Shown: piece by piece, positions 1-9,800 of the stretch
How the letters are laid out: each line of letters begins with the position of its first letter
How positions within the stretch are numbered: position 1 is the first letter of the stretch
Assembly: GCF_003123685.1 (NCBI RefSeq)
Contig: NZ_QCYJ01000127.1
Location: 372,001-436,000, forward strand
Length of the DNA stretch: 64,000 nt
Direction of reading: 5' to 3'
Source of the DNA: Nocardia aurea
GTDB taxonomy: Bacteria; Actinomycetota; Actinomycetes; Mycobacteriales; Mycobacteriaceae
Made by a program: the position numbers and the translations under genes
Notes under the pieces: model-generated
Told to the model about the DNA's origin: nothing
The model's input: only the letters and a program-made list of their open reading frames with translations
Database searches by the model: none

Positions 1-140
1 AGGATCCGGCCTCGGCCGAATTCGTCGGGAGCGTCAACAACGGCAATCACGTCGTGCCGACGGTGAAATTCGCCGACGGCTCCACCGCGACCAATCCGTC
101 GCTCGCCGCCGTCAAAGAAGTACTCGCCACCCTCGCCTGA
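1..140 (+). CDS. mrx1: Mycoredoxin-type glutaredoxin, C-terminal end (partial)
   Basis: Only the last 45 codons are present; the frame enters from the left edge and stops at TGA 138-140. The visible residues include NNGNHVVPTVKFADG followed by TNPS and a final helix. This is the cis-Pro (VPT) and C-terminal half of mycoredoxin/NrdH-like glutaredoxins, which reduce mycothiol mixed disulfides. The CxxC active site lies outside the window. In M. tuberculosis the mycoredoxin gene Rv3198A sits next to nudC, as here, and this supports the call. Confidence 0.8.
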   Translation, partial: DPASAEFVGSVNNGNHVVPTVKFADGSTATNPSLAAVKEVLATLA

Positions 141-217
141 GAAACCCTCGCCCGAGAACGGTTCCAGCCCACCCGGCCCCGGCCGTATCCCCGACGGGCA
201 TACGGCCGCGGTCACGT

Positions 218-1117
218 TCAGTCCAGCGCGGCCCAGGATTCCACGATGGTCCTCGCGATCGAGATGGAACCGGGCAGCAGCAGTCGCGGACCCTCCCCAC
301 GCGCGGACCAGTCCCCGTCTGTCAGCGCCGTTCTGACCTCGTCCCTGGTGAACCACTGCGCCTCGGCGATCTCACCGTCCGAGAAGACCAGCGGCTGTTC
401 GGGATCGGCGACCGCGGCGAAACCGAGCATCAGCGAGCGCGGGAACGGCCACGGCTGGCTGCCCAGGTAGTGGATATCGCGCACGTCGAGACCCACCTCT
501 TCCTTCATCTCGCGTTCCACGCACCGTTCGAGCGATTCGCCCGCCTCCACGAAACCGGCGAGGATCGAATACCGCCGCGGCGGCCAGGCGTGCTGGCGGG
601 CCAGCAGGGCGCGATCGCCGCCGTCGTGGATCAGGCAGATGACCGCCGGGTCCAGACGCGGGAACTCCTCGGCGCCGTTCTCGGTAACGCGGGACCAGCC
701 GCCCTTGATCGGCTCGGTCACCACCCCGTCGGCGGCATGGAATCCGGCACTGTCGTGCCAGTTCAGCAGCGCGAGCGCGGAGGTGAGCACCCCCGCGGTG
801 AAGTCGTCGATCCCGTCGGCGAGCATGCGCAGATCGGACAGTTCACCGGTGAGATCGGTATCGCGCACCGCCCACAGATGTCTTCCTTCGGCGATACCGA
901 GGAAAACCGCGGTGGGGTTCGGTTCGGCCGACCACTCGACGGCGGACTCCAGCACCAGGGCGCCCTCGGCGAAGCGGAACTGGCCCTTGCGGTTCAGCCG
1001 GAGCAGCCGTGCTTCGCTCCAGCCTTCCTTGAGAGCCTGGTCATCGGCCCGGAGCGTATCGGCCCGGTCGACGGCGGAACGCGACAGCAGCGGCACGGCA
1101 TTCAAGTCGAAAGACAC
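218..1117 (-). CDS. nudC: NAD(H) diphosphatase NudC (Nudix hydrolase)
   Basis: Predicted to hydrolyse NADH/NAD+ to NMN(H) and AMP; the family can also remove NAD caps from RNA. The Nudix box runs from about G188 to L210 (G-x5-E-x7-REMKEEVGL). It is followed by SQPWPFP at residues 220-226, the signature that separates NADH diphosphatases from other Nudix enzymes. The four-cysteine zinc ribbon of E. coli NudC is absent; the region before the Nudix domain (GWSRVTENGAEEFPR) has no cysteines, which also matches my memory of the mycobacterial enzyme. Length 299 aa is normal. It converges on mycoredoxin and lies 15 bp downstream of the channel gene on the same strand. Confidence 0.93.
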   Translation of the reverse strand: MSFDLNAVPLLSRSAVDRADTLRADDQALKEGWSEARLLRLNRKGQFRFAEGALVLESAVEWSAEPNPTAVFLGIAEGRHLWAVRDTDLTGELSDLRMLADGIDDFTAGVLTSALALLNWHDSAGFHAADGVVTEPIKGGWSRVTENGAEEFPRLDPAVICLIHDGGDRALLARQHAWPPRRYSILAGFVEAGESLERCVEREMKEEVGLDVRDIHYLGSQPWPFPRSLMLGFAAVADPEQPLVFSDGEIAEAQWFTRDEVRTALTDGDWSARGEGPRLLLPGSISIARTIVESWAALD

Positions 1118-1132
1118 GCTTCGACACTAGTC

Positions 1133-2209
1133 TCATTTGAGCACGCGACGAATATAGAGCAGCTTGTCGCCGCTCTCGATGGCGTCGACCTCGGGTTCGC
1201 CCACGCGGATGAGGTCACCGTTGCGCACCACACCGAGCACGATATCGCTGAGATGGCGCGGGGAGCCGCCGATCTCGGACGGCTCCACATCGCGTTCGGC
1301 GACCGCGAATCCCTGTTCGGGCGTGAGCAGATCCTCCATGATCTCGACCACGGTGGGGGTGGTGGTGGCGATGCCGAGCAACCGGCCCGCCGTCTCCGAG
1401 GAAACCACCACCGAATCGGCGCCGGACTGGCGCAGCAGATGGGTGTTCTCGGCCTCGCGGATGGCGACGACGATCTTGGCCGCCTTGTTGAGTTCCCGCG
1501 CGGTCAGCGTGACGAGCACCGCGGTGTCGTCGCGGTTGGTGGCCACGATCACCGACGCCGCGTTCTGCACGCTCGCCAATCGCAGCACGTCGGACTGGGT
1601 GGCCGAACCGTGCACGGTCACCAGGCCCGCGTTGCCCGCGGCCTCCAGCGCGACGGTGTCGGTGTCGACGACCACGACATCAGCGGGTTGCACACCGTCG
1701 GCGATCATCGCGTGGATCGCGGTCCGTCCTTTCGTTCCGTATCCGACGACCACGGTGTGATTACGCACGCTGCGCCTCCAACGCTGAATCTTGAATGTCT
1801 GGCGGGAACGCTCGGTGAGCACACCGATGGTGGTACCGACGAGCACGATGAGGAACAGCAGCCGCAGCGGCGTGATGATGATGATGTTCGCGAGCCTGGC
1901 CTCGGGTGACACCGGGGCGATATCGCCGTAACCGGTGGTCGAGAGCGAGACCGTGGAGTAGTAGAACGCGTCGAGGAAGGAGATGTCCTCACCCGCGTTG
2001 TCGTGGTAGCCCTCGCGACCGAGGTAGACCACCATCGCCGCGGTGAACAGCAGTCCGATCGCGAACAGGACGCGCCGGACCAGCGAAGCCCACGGGCTGG
2101 TCTGGGTCTCGGGAATGCGAAGCAGGCCGACCAGCGCGAAATCCGGACGACTGGTCAATCCGAGTGCGCGCGACCTGTCGCCGAAGTCACCCAACACCGG
2201 TGCCACCAC
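1133..2209 (-). CDS. Potassium channel / RCK (TrkA-N) protein
   Basis: A two-transmembrane ion-channel module is followed by an NAD-binding regulatory domain. TM1 is around residues 45-63. The pore helix leads into the selectivity filter STTGYGDI (about 90-97), and TM2 is around 107-131. A Rossmann RCK domain begins with VVVGYGTKG near 143 and a smaller TrkA-C-like lobe fills the last 80 residues. This layout fits a ligand-gated K+ channel of the plasma membrane. It corresponds in position to M. tuberculosis Rv3200c. The start is uncertain: the first 30 residues look weakly conserved and the true start may lie further in, just before TM1. Confidence 0.85.
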   Translation of the reverse strand: MVAPVLGDFGDRSRALGLTSRPDFALVGLLRIPETQTSPWASLVRRVLFAIGLLFTAAMVVYLGREGYHDNAGEDISFLDAFYYSTVSLSTTGYGDIAPVSPEARLANIIIITPLRLLFLIVLVGTTIGVLTERSRQTFKIQRWRRSVRNHTVVVGYGTKGRTAIHAMIADGVQPADVVVVDTDTVALEAAGNAGLVTVHGSATQSDVLRLASVQNAASVIVATNRDDTAVLVTLTARELNKAAKIVVAIREAENTHLLRQSGADSVVVSSETAGRLLGIATTTPTVVEIMEDLLTPEQGFAVAERDVEPSEIGGSPRHLSDIVLGVVRNGDLIRVGEPEVDAIESGDKLLYIRRVLK

Positions 2210-2336
2210 CCCTGCCGCTCATCGAACCGGCCAACTCCGGCTTTACCTGTACCTCCGGCACAGCACGGGAGCCTACTCCGTTACGGCGATACCGCCCGGC
2301 CTCGACGCGAACACCGATGGATGCCAGGGTGTCCGT

Positions 2337-2735
2337 ATGGCTGAAAACACATCGGACGCGGGGCGGCGTCCCGCTCTCGCGCTGTCGCTGCTCCTGTTCG
2401 GCGCCGGGGTCATGCATTTCGTCACCCCGAAATTCTTCGACTCGATCGTGCCCCGATCGCTGCCGGGCAAGGCGCGCGATTACACCTACGCCTCCGGTGT
2501 GGCCGAGATCGGCGTCGCGGCGGCGCTCGCCGTGCCGCGCACCCGCGGTGTCGGCGGCCGCCTCGCCGCGCTGCTGTTCATCGCGGTACTCCCGGCGAAC
2601 GTGCAGTTCACCGTCGACACGGTCAACAACAAGAAGGCGTCGCAGGCGATGAAGATCGGGTCGGTGGCGCGACTGCCGTTGCAGATCCCGCTGATCACCC
2701 AGGCGTTGAAGGTCGCCCGATCCTCGCGTCGCTGA
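2337..2735 (+). CDS. DoxX-like four-helix membrane protein
   Basis: A 132-aa integral membrane protein that starts at ATG 2337 (MAENTSD) and is divergent from the channel gene. Four hydrophobic segments can be seen at roughly residues 14-30, 45-65, 70-90 and 108-125. The segments containing FGAGVMHFVTPKFFDSIVP and the C-terminal RLPLQIPLITQAL are typical of the DoxX/DUF4267-like small membrane proteins of actinomycetes. In M. tuberculosis a DoxX protein is linked to redox homeostasis, but no catalytic residues are visible here and the role is not assigned. It ends 11 bp before the converging adnB stop. Confidence 0.7.
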   Translation: MAENTSDAGRRPALALSLLLFGAGVMHFVTPKFFDSIVPRSLPGKARDYTYASGVAEIGVAAALAVPRTRGVGGRLAALLFIAVLPANVQFTVDTVNNKKASQAMKIGSVARLPLQIPLITQALKVARSSRR

Positions 2736-2746
2736 GCGCCGGTTCA

Positions 2747-5700
2747 TCACTCGGTCGGCTCGCGCGGTGGCGCCGATGTGCGGATGAGTTCGGCGAGTTC
2801 CTCCGGCCCCGGTAGTTCCACCGGGGCGACGGTGCGGCCCGACCGCACGTAATGGAAAGCCGCGCCGATCTTTTCGAGGACATCCGCTTCCGGCAGGCCG
2901 GTCCTGGCCGCCATCAGGCGCGCCCAGGCCAGACGATAGATCGCCAATTGCATGGCCACCGCGGGTTCGTCGGCGGGACCGGGTTCGGCGCCGGTCTTCC
3001 AGTCGACGACGACCCAGCCGCCGCCCGGTTCGGCGAACACCGCGTCCATCCTGCCCCTGATGACCGTGCCCGCGATCGACGTCTCGAACGGGATCTCCAC
3101 CTCCAGCGGGCTTCGGTGTGCCCACGGCGACTCGAGGAACGCGTTCTGCATGCGGATCAGCTCGGCATCGACGCCGCCGTCGACGGTTTCCGGCCCGTCC
3201 GCGCCAGGCAGCTCGTCCAGGCCGATCAGCCGGGTGCCGCTGAACCAGCGCTGCACCCAGGCGTGGAAGGCCGTGCCGCGTCTGGCCAGTGGATTCGGCG
3301 GGAACGGCAGCGGACGCCGCAGCCGCCGCGCCAGTTTCGCCGGATCGGCGCGCATCTCCACCAGCGCGGTCGCCGGAATCTGTCCCGGCAGTTCCACTTC
3401 CCGCGTGGCGACGCGCTCGGCTTCGAATTCCGCGAGCAGGGCGTCGACGTCGGCGTTCCAGCCGTCGGGATCGTTCGGGTCGACGGAGAATTCGTCCGGC
3501 GGGAGGTAGTCGTCGGGCGGGGGTGCGAAATCGTCGGGGAACGGAGCGTACTCGTCGGTGAGGTAGTCCTCGGGTGGGACGAAATCGACCAGCGGGAAGT
3601 CGTGGTGCAGGTAGGGGTCGTCCACCGGCGCGAATTCGTCGGGTGGGTAGTCCTCGACCGGGTAGTCGTCGGGTGGCGGGTATCGGCCCGGCCGACCGAC
3701 CGGCGGGTTCTCCGCCGACGGGTGATCAGCCGACGGGTAGCCGCCGGGACGGTGTTCATCGAGCGAAACGCGGAAATCCTCGTACGGATGGTCCGCGGGC
3801 GTGGAGAATTCCGCACCGAGCGATTCCGCGTCGTCACCGGACCGATGGCCGGCCGACATCGTGCGCGGGTCCGCCGACGGCACGCCACGCCGCGGGAGGG
3901 CAACGGCGGAGGCGGTTCCGGCTGTGGGCAGCGGATCGGATGCCGCAGTCCCGACGCGTCCCGCTTTCTTCGCCGGAGCGGGGGGCCGCGTGCGGAGTTC
4001 GTCCAGGGCGGCGCGCACCAGGGCGGCGCCGCGTTCGATGGGGAGTCGGCGCGGGCCGAGGGGGTCGCGCGGCCATTCGGCGCTGGCCGGGTTGTCGGTG
4101 AAGGGGTTGACGGCCTCGGCGTCGGGGGGGTCGTCCCAGCGGGCGATGTCGAGTGCGCCGTGGACGGGGCCGTCGGGGGTTTCGCCCGCGTTCTTCAGGT
4201 CGAGCAGGAAATCGGAGGGCCCCTTGGGGGTCGATCCGGTTTCGGCCCAGTGGTGCGCCGAAACCAGCAGTACGCGTTCGGTTCTGGTGAGCGCGACGTA
4301 GAAGAGTCGGCGTTCTTCGTCGATCCGTCGGCGTTCGAGGGCGTCCTTGTGCGCTTTGACGGCGCGTTCGAGATCCGAACGATCGTAGAGATCGGTCAGG
4401 TCGAGCACGGGGACGCCCTCGGCGGCGTCGTCCTGGATCCGGTCACCACGCAGGGTGGTCGGCAGTTCGGCGAGCGCGCCCAGCCAGGTACCGGAGGCGG
4501 TGCCGGAGGGGAACAGCCCGCGGACGACGTGCGGTACGGCGACGACCTCCCATTCGAGTCCTTTCGCGGCGTGCACCGTGAGCACCTGCACGCGGTCGCG
4601 CGCCACCTCGATCTCGCCCGGTTCCAAGCCGTTCTCCACCGATTCGGCGGCGGCGAGGAAGGCCAGCAGACCGCCGAGCGAGGCCCCGGAATCCGCCGCG
4701 TACCCGGCGACCACCTCCGCGAACGCGTCGAGATGCTCGCGCCCGGCCCCGGTTCCCGCCATCGCACGGCGCGCCTGGGTTTCCACACCGACCCCGATGG
4801 TGCGCTCCACATCCGCGACCAATTCGGCCAGCGGTTGGGCGCTGCGCTCGCGCAACGCCGACAGCTCGCGCCCCAGCGCCTCGATGCGCGCGAATCCGGT
4901 CTCCGAATACTGTTCGGGCGGACCGGGATCGGCGATGGCGTCAGCGAGCCCGGCCTGTTCGGCCGGTTCGGGCGCGACCTCGCGCAGGGCCTGCGCGAGG
5001 GTGGCGCTGTCGGTGATGTCCGTGGTCTCCCCGCCCGACAGTCTGCTGATCGACAGGTCACGGGCCCGGCGGGCCAGCGCGGCGATATCGGTGACGCCGA
5101 TACGCCACCGCGCGCCGGTCAGGATACGAACGGCGGCGCTGCCCGCCGAGGGTTCGGCGACCAGTCGCAACGTCGCGACGATATCGGCGACCTCGGGTGT
5201 GGCGAGCAATCCGCCGAGTCCGACGATCTCCACCGGTAACCCCCGCTCGCGCAGGGCCTCCGCCAACGGTGACGCGTCGGCGTTGCGGCGCACCAGCACC
5301 GCGGAGGTCGGCGGCGGCTCGCCCGCGCCGCGCCGCGCCGACCATTCGGCGGCGATCCGCTCGGCGATCCAGTCACGCTCCTGCGCGACGGTTTCGGTCA
5401 GCGCGAGGGCCACGACACCCGGTTCCGCGTTCGGTTTGGCACGTAACGCGTCGACGGTCACCCCGCCCTTGTCCCTGGCGCCGATCCGCAGGGGTTCGGC
5501 GACCAGATTCGCCAGCGCCAGCGCCTCGGGGGGATTGCGCCAGCTGGTCAGCAGCGGCAGGGTCGGCGCGGGAACGCCGGGGGCGGTGGGGAAATCGGTC
5601 GCGAACCGCGGCAGATTCGCCGCCGAGGCCCCGCGCCACCCGTAGATCGACTGCATCGGATCGCCGACGGCGGTCACCGCCAGCCGTGGCCGCTCACCGC

Positions 5701-6733
5701 TTTCGGACGTGTCGGGCCGGGTGACGGTCGGCGGCTCCTCGGTGCTGACCGCCGACGGTTCGCTGTTCGCCCCGTGCTTGTCGGGCGTGCGCGCGGAGTG
5801 ACGGCGGGCGGCGGGAAAGGTCGACGTGCCGCCGAAGAGGGCGGCGAGCAGGATGCGTTGGGCGTGGCCGGTGTCCTGGTATTCGTCGAGCAGCACCAGA
5901 CGGAAGCGGTCGCGTTCGGCGGCGCCGACCTCGGGGTGGTCGGCGGCCAGGCGGGCGGCCAGCGACATCTGCGCGCCGAAATCGAGGGCGCCGCGACGGC
6001 GCAGGGCGGAGGCGAGCTGGTCGACCAGCGGGAGCATGGCGACGCGTTCACGCTGGACCTGCACCAATCCACGCAGGTACTGGCTCGGACCGCCGCGCTG
6101 GCGCGGGCCCGCGGGCAGGGTGTGCACCAGTTTCTCCAGTTCGGTGTGCGCCTCGGCCAACTGTTCCGGCTCGACCAGGTGTTCGGCCAGCTGACCCGAC
6201 AGCGACAGCACCGCCTCGGTCACCGACACCGGGGTCCGCTCGGTGTCGAGGTCACCGTCCCAGGTCCGCACGACCTGGTGCGCGAGCTGCCAGAGCTGGG
6301 TCTGGGTGAGCAGGGTCGCCGACGGTTCCACCGGAAGCAGCAGGCCGTGCTGGGTCAGCAGCCGACCCGCGTAGGAGTGGTAGGTGCTGATCTCGGGTTC
6401 CGCGCCAGACAATCGCGTGCGCAACTCCCCCGTCGGATCGAGTTCGCGCAGCAGTGGCGCGCCCGCGAGCCGCGCGAGGCGGGTGCGGATACGGGAAGTC
6501 AACTGCTGCGCGGCTTTCCGGGTGAAGGTCAACCCCAGTACCTGCTCGGGCAGCACCTGCCGGTTGGCGACCAGCCACACCACCCGCGCGGCCATCGTCT
6601 CGGTCTTTCCCGCGCCCGCGCCCGCGACGACCAGGGTCGGACCCGCGGGCGCGGCGATCACCGCCGCCTGTTCGTCGGTCGGCGGCGGCAACCCCAACGC
6701 CGCTGCGAGTTGGTGTGGGGTGACCCGGCTCAT
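2747..6733 (-). CDS. adnB: AdnB: UvrD-like helicase-nuclease subunit
   Basis: One subunit of the AdnAB double-strand-break resection motor-nuclease of actinomycetes. The ATG at 6733 gives MSRVTPHQLAAALG with Walker A GAGAGKT at residues 38-44. Walker B is LLDEYQD, SF1 motifs such as GDPMQSIYGWRG and VLTVHAAKGLEWE follow, and the C-terminus has a RecB-type nuclease with GTAFHAW, IRGRMDAVF and VVVDWKTG. At 1328 aa it is about 230 aa longer than M. tuberculosis AdnB as I recall it. The excess is a low-complexity insert at about residues 925-1090 with repeated DDY/PPDE units just before the nuclease. It lies 103 bp downstream of adnA. Confidence 0.93.
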   Translation of the reverse strand: MSRVTPHQLAAALGLPPPTDEQAAVIAAPAGPTLVVAGAGAGKTETMAARVVWLVANRQVLPEQVLGLTFTRKAAQQLTSRIRTRLARLAGAPLLRELDPTGELRTRLSGAEPEISTYHSYAGRLLTQHGLLLPVEPSATLLTQTQLWQLAHQVVRTWDGDLDTERTPVSVTEAVLSLSGQLAEHLVEPEQLAEAHTELEKLVHTLPAGPRQRGGPSQYLRGLVQVQRERVAMLPLVDQLASALRRRGALDFGAQMSLAARLAADHPEVGAAERDRFRLVLLDEYQDTGHAQRILLAALFGGTSTFPAARRHSARTPDKHGANSEPSAVSTEEPPTVTRPDTSESGERPRLAVTAVGDPMQSIYGWRGASAANLPRFATDFPTAPGVPAPTLPLLTSWRNPPEALALANLVAEPLRIGARDKGGVTVDALRAKPNAEPGVVALALTETVAQERDWIAERIAAEWSARRGAGEPPPTSAVLVRRNADASPLAEALRERGLPVEIVGLGGLLATPEVADIVATLRLVAEPSAGSAAVRILTGARWRIGVTDIAALARRARDLSISRLSGGETTDITDSATLAQALREVAPEPAEQAGLADAIADPGPPEQYSETGFARIEALGRELSALRERSAQPLAELVADVERTIGVGVETQARRAMAGTGAGREHLDAFAEVVAGYAADSGASLGGLLAFLAAAESVENGLEPGEIEVARDRVQVLTVHAAKGLEWEVVAVPHVVRGLFPSGTASGTWLGALAELPTTLRGDRIQDDAAEGVPVLDLTDLYDRSDLERAVKAHKDALERRRIDEERRLFYVALTRTERVLLVSAHHWAETGSTPKGPSDFLLDLKNAGETPDGPVHGALDIARWDDPPDAEAVNPFTDNPASAEWPRDPLGPRRLPIERGAALVRAALDELRTRPPAPAKKAGRVGTAASDPLPTAGTASAVALPRRGVPSADPRTMSAGHRSGDDAESLGAEFSTPADHPYEDFRVSLDEHRPGGYPSADHPSAENPPVGRPGRYPPPDDYPVEDYPPDEFAPVDDPYLHHDFPLVDFVPPEDYLTDEYAPFPDDFAPPPDDYLPPDEFSVDPNDPDGWNADVDALLAEFEAERVATREVELPGQIPATALVEMRADPAKLARRLRRPLPFPPNPLARRGTAFHAWVQRWFSGTRLIGLDELPGADGPETVDGGVDAELIRMQNAFLESPWAHRSPLEVEIPFETSIAGTVIRGRMDAVFAEPGGGWVVVDWKTGAEPGPADEPAVAMQLAIYRLAWARLMAARTGLPEADVLEKIGAAFHYVRSGRTVAPVELPGPEELAELIRTSAPPREPTE

Positions 6734-6836
6734 CGCCTTCCCTCGGCGACCCCGGCACACACCGCGACGCGGCACCCCGTGACTCGGGGTGCCGCCGTGT
6801 ACGCGTGATGATCGGGTTCGCCGGGGTGGGGCGGGG

Positions 6837-9800
6837 TCATTCGTCGGTGACCTGCCTGCCCGTGTCCTGGACGGGGCAGCTGCCGGAAACGGCGCAGTGG
6901 CGGCAACCGTCGTTGCGCATGGCCAGATAGCTGGGGCCACGGGTCGAGGTCGCGGCGTCGTGGATGGTGCCGCGCCACGAGTCGAGCGCCTCGGCGTCGA
7001 GGGGTTCCTGCATGCGCTGGGTCGCGCCCTCCTTGGCGTTGGGTTTGGCGACGTAGACCAGGCGCGCACCACCCGGTTCGCCCGGCTCGACGCCCTCGGG
7101 GGCGGGCCGGTCGCCGGACGGATCGGCGCCGTCGGATTCCGCGTCGCCGGAGTCCGTGTGCAGGTCGAGCGCGCCGAAGGCGGCGGCGACCTGGTAGGTG
7201 GCGAGTTGGGCGTGGTCGGCGGCGGCCTGTTTGGTGATGGGCGACTTCCCGGTTTTCACGTCGACGATGACGAAGCGGCCGAAGGCGTCGCGTTCGAGCC
7301 GGTCGACCCGGCCCTTGATACGGACCGCGGCCTCGTCCTCGGTGCGGCCGGGCAACTCGCAGTCGACACTCACCTCGACACCGGCCTGGGTGAGTTCACC
7401 CCTGGTGTTGCGCACCCAGGCCATGAACGTTTCCAGCATCGCCTCGGTGCGGCGCAGTTCCTGCCGCGAATGCCACGCGGTGCCGGGATCGACGGCCTGC
7501 CACGCCCGGTCGAGCGCGGCTCGCACTTGGGGCTCGGGGACCCGGCCCGCGAGCGCCTGCACCAGCGTGTGCACCAGATTGCCCTTGACCGCGTGCGGGT
7601 TGTCGCCGTCGGTGCCGCCGTGCCGTTCCAGCGCCCAGCGCAGCGGGCAGGTGCGCAGCATCTCCACCGTCGACGGCGACAAGGCGATAGAGGTCTCGTC
7701 CTCACCCCACAGCGGACGCGGCGAGCTGAGGTCGCCGGTGCCGTACCACTCCTCGGGGTGGGTGCCGGGCACACCCGCCTGCGCCAGCCGGGCCAGCTGG
7801 TGGGCCGCGCGCTGCCTGCGGTCGGGGTCGGCCTCGTCGTCGCAGACCACCCCGCGCAATTCGGCGACGAGCGCGTGCATCACCAGCGCGCGGCCGGGAT
7901 CGGCGATCGGCACGGCGCCGGGTTCGCTGTCGTCGTCGTGACCGAGCAACTCACCGAGGAAGCGGGACGGCACCAGATCCCGGTCCCCCGTGACCGATTC
8001 GACCGCGGTCACCAACAGCGACCGGCGGGCCCGGCTACAGGCGACGAGCAGCAGTCGGCGTTCCTCGGCCAGGATCGGCGCGGCGCGACTCACCCGATCG
8101 CCGGACGGATCGATTCCGGCGGTGAGATCCACCAGATCCTCGGTGTGCAACAGGGTGCCGCGCGCACGCGGGTTGGGCCAGATACCTTCCTGCACGGCCG
8201 CCACCGCGACGACATCCCATTCCCGGCCCGCCGCGGCGTGCGCGCTCAGCAGCGCGACGGCCTCACCCGGCGCGGTCAGCGGTGCGGTGCCCTGCGGAAT
8301 CTCCTGCTGGACAAGGTATTCGACGAAACCTTCGATACTCGCGCGCGGCAACCTGTCGACATAGGCCGCCGCGGCGTCGAAGAGTCCGACGGCGGCGTCG
8401 AGATCCCGGTCGGCCTGCATCCCCGTCGCACCGCCGCGTTCGGACTGGGTGACCCAGCGCCGTTCCAGCCGCGAGGCGATCCACAGCGCCCACAGCACGT
8501 CCTCCAGACCCGCGCCGTCGCTTCTGGCCTTACGGGCTTTGTCCAAGGCGTCGACGACGCGTCTCAGCGGCGCCGCTTCGACATCGGTCAGGCCCGACAG
8601 CAGGTCGCGCAGATCCGCTCCGACGAGAAGTTCACGCAGGACTTCCGCGGAGGGGCGATTGATCAGCGAGTTCCGATCGGCACTCTCGTCATCCCGTTCG
8701 GACGGGTCGGCCTCGCCCGCGTTCGCGGACGCGGTGACGAGATCGTCTCCGTCCACGACGAACGACGCATCATCCCGTTCGGATTCCGGATCACCCCGTT
8801 CGGACAGATGGTCGATCCATTCGGGCCGATCAGGCACGGTACGGGAGCGCCGTTCCCCCGAATCGGAGGGCGCCGCGGCTTCCAGACCCCAGTCGACATC
8901 GTCGTCGTACCGATCGAATTCGTCGGCCTGCCATCGCGGCTCGCCGCCTGCCGGTTCCCCGTCGTCCACCTGGACCGCGCCGTCGTATTCGGTCGCGGCG
9001 TCCGGTTCGGCGGCGTAATCGGCCTGATCCCAATCGGATTCGCTGATGTAGCGTTCGTCGTCCTCCGGCGGGGGCTCCACCGGGTCGTCGGCCGGAACGT
9101 CCACGCCGCGGGCCGCTTTCGCCTCCCGGCGTTCGGCATCGAGCACACTGCGCCGGATACCGCGCCGCAACCGCCGCAGGCTGATCTGGTCGGCGCCGCC
9201 GAGCGGGCCTCCGAGGAGTTCCAGCGCGTCCTCGGCGGAGAACAGTTCGGCCGAGGCGCGCGGCCCGCGTTCGGTGGCGAGCACCGCGCGCAATGCGAGC
9301 AGCATCCACGCCGCGCCGCGCCGCCGGGCCAACGGCACGTCGAGCGCGGGCTGTTGCACGGGGACACCGGCGGCGAGCAGCGCTCGCCGCAACGGTGCGA
9401 GCGAGAGCGGAACGGAACGAACGATCACCGCCATGTCCGACCACGGCACCCCGGCCGTGAGATGCGCCCGCCGCAGGTGGTCGGCGATCAGCGCCGCCTC
9501 CTTGGCCGGGGTGGCCAGGACGCGTACCCGCACGGCGGCGCCGCCGTCGAGGGTGCCCGTATCCCCGGCGGGCGGTGAGAACCGCTGCGGACCACTGCCC
9601 GGCAATTTCGCCGCGATCCGAGCGACAGCCAGTCGCACGGGCGCGCTCGCCCGATGACTCTCGCGCAGCACGATGCGCTGACCGGAGGGGGTGTCGAGAT
9701 CGGTGAGGAAAGCCGAATCCGCGCCGCGGAAGGTGAAGATGCCCTGATCCGGATCTCCGGCCACGACCGAGGTGTGGGCGGCGTCGCCGATCACACGCAC

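Noticed and set aside
2852..5239. A 795-codon plus-strand open frame
   Set aside because: Antisense to adnB; no recognisable motifs, and codon bias is consistent with a shadow of the minus-strand gene.
6789..9578. A 929-codon open frame on the plus strand
   Set aside because: It lies wholly antisense to adnA and has the His/Arg/Gly-rich composition expected for the complement of a GC-biased gene. AdnA has clear motifs on the other strand.
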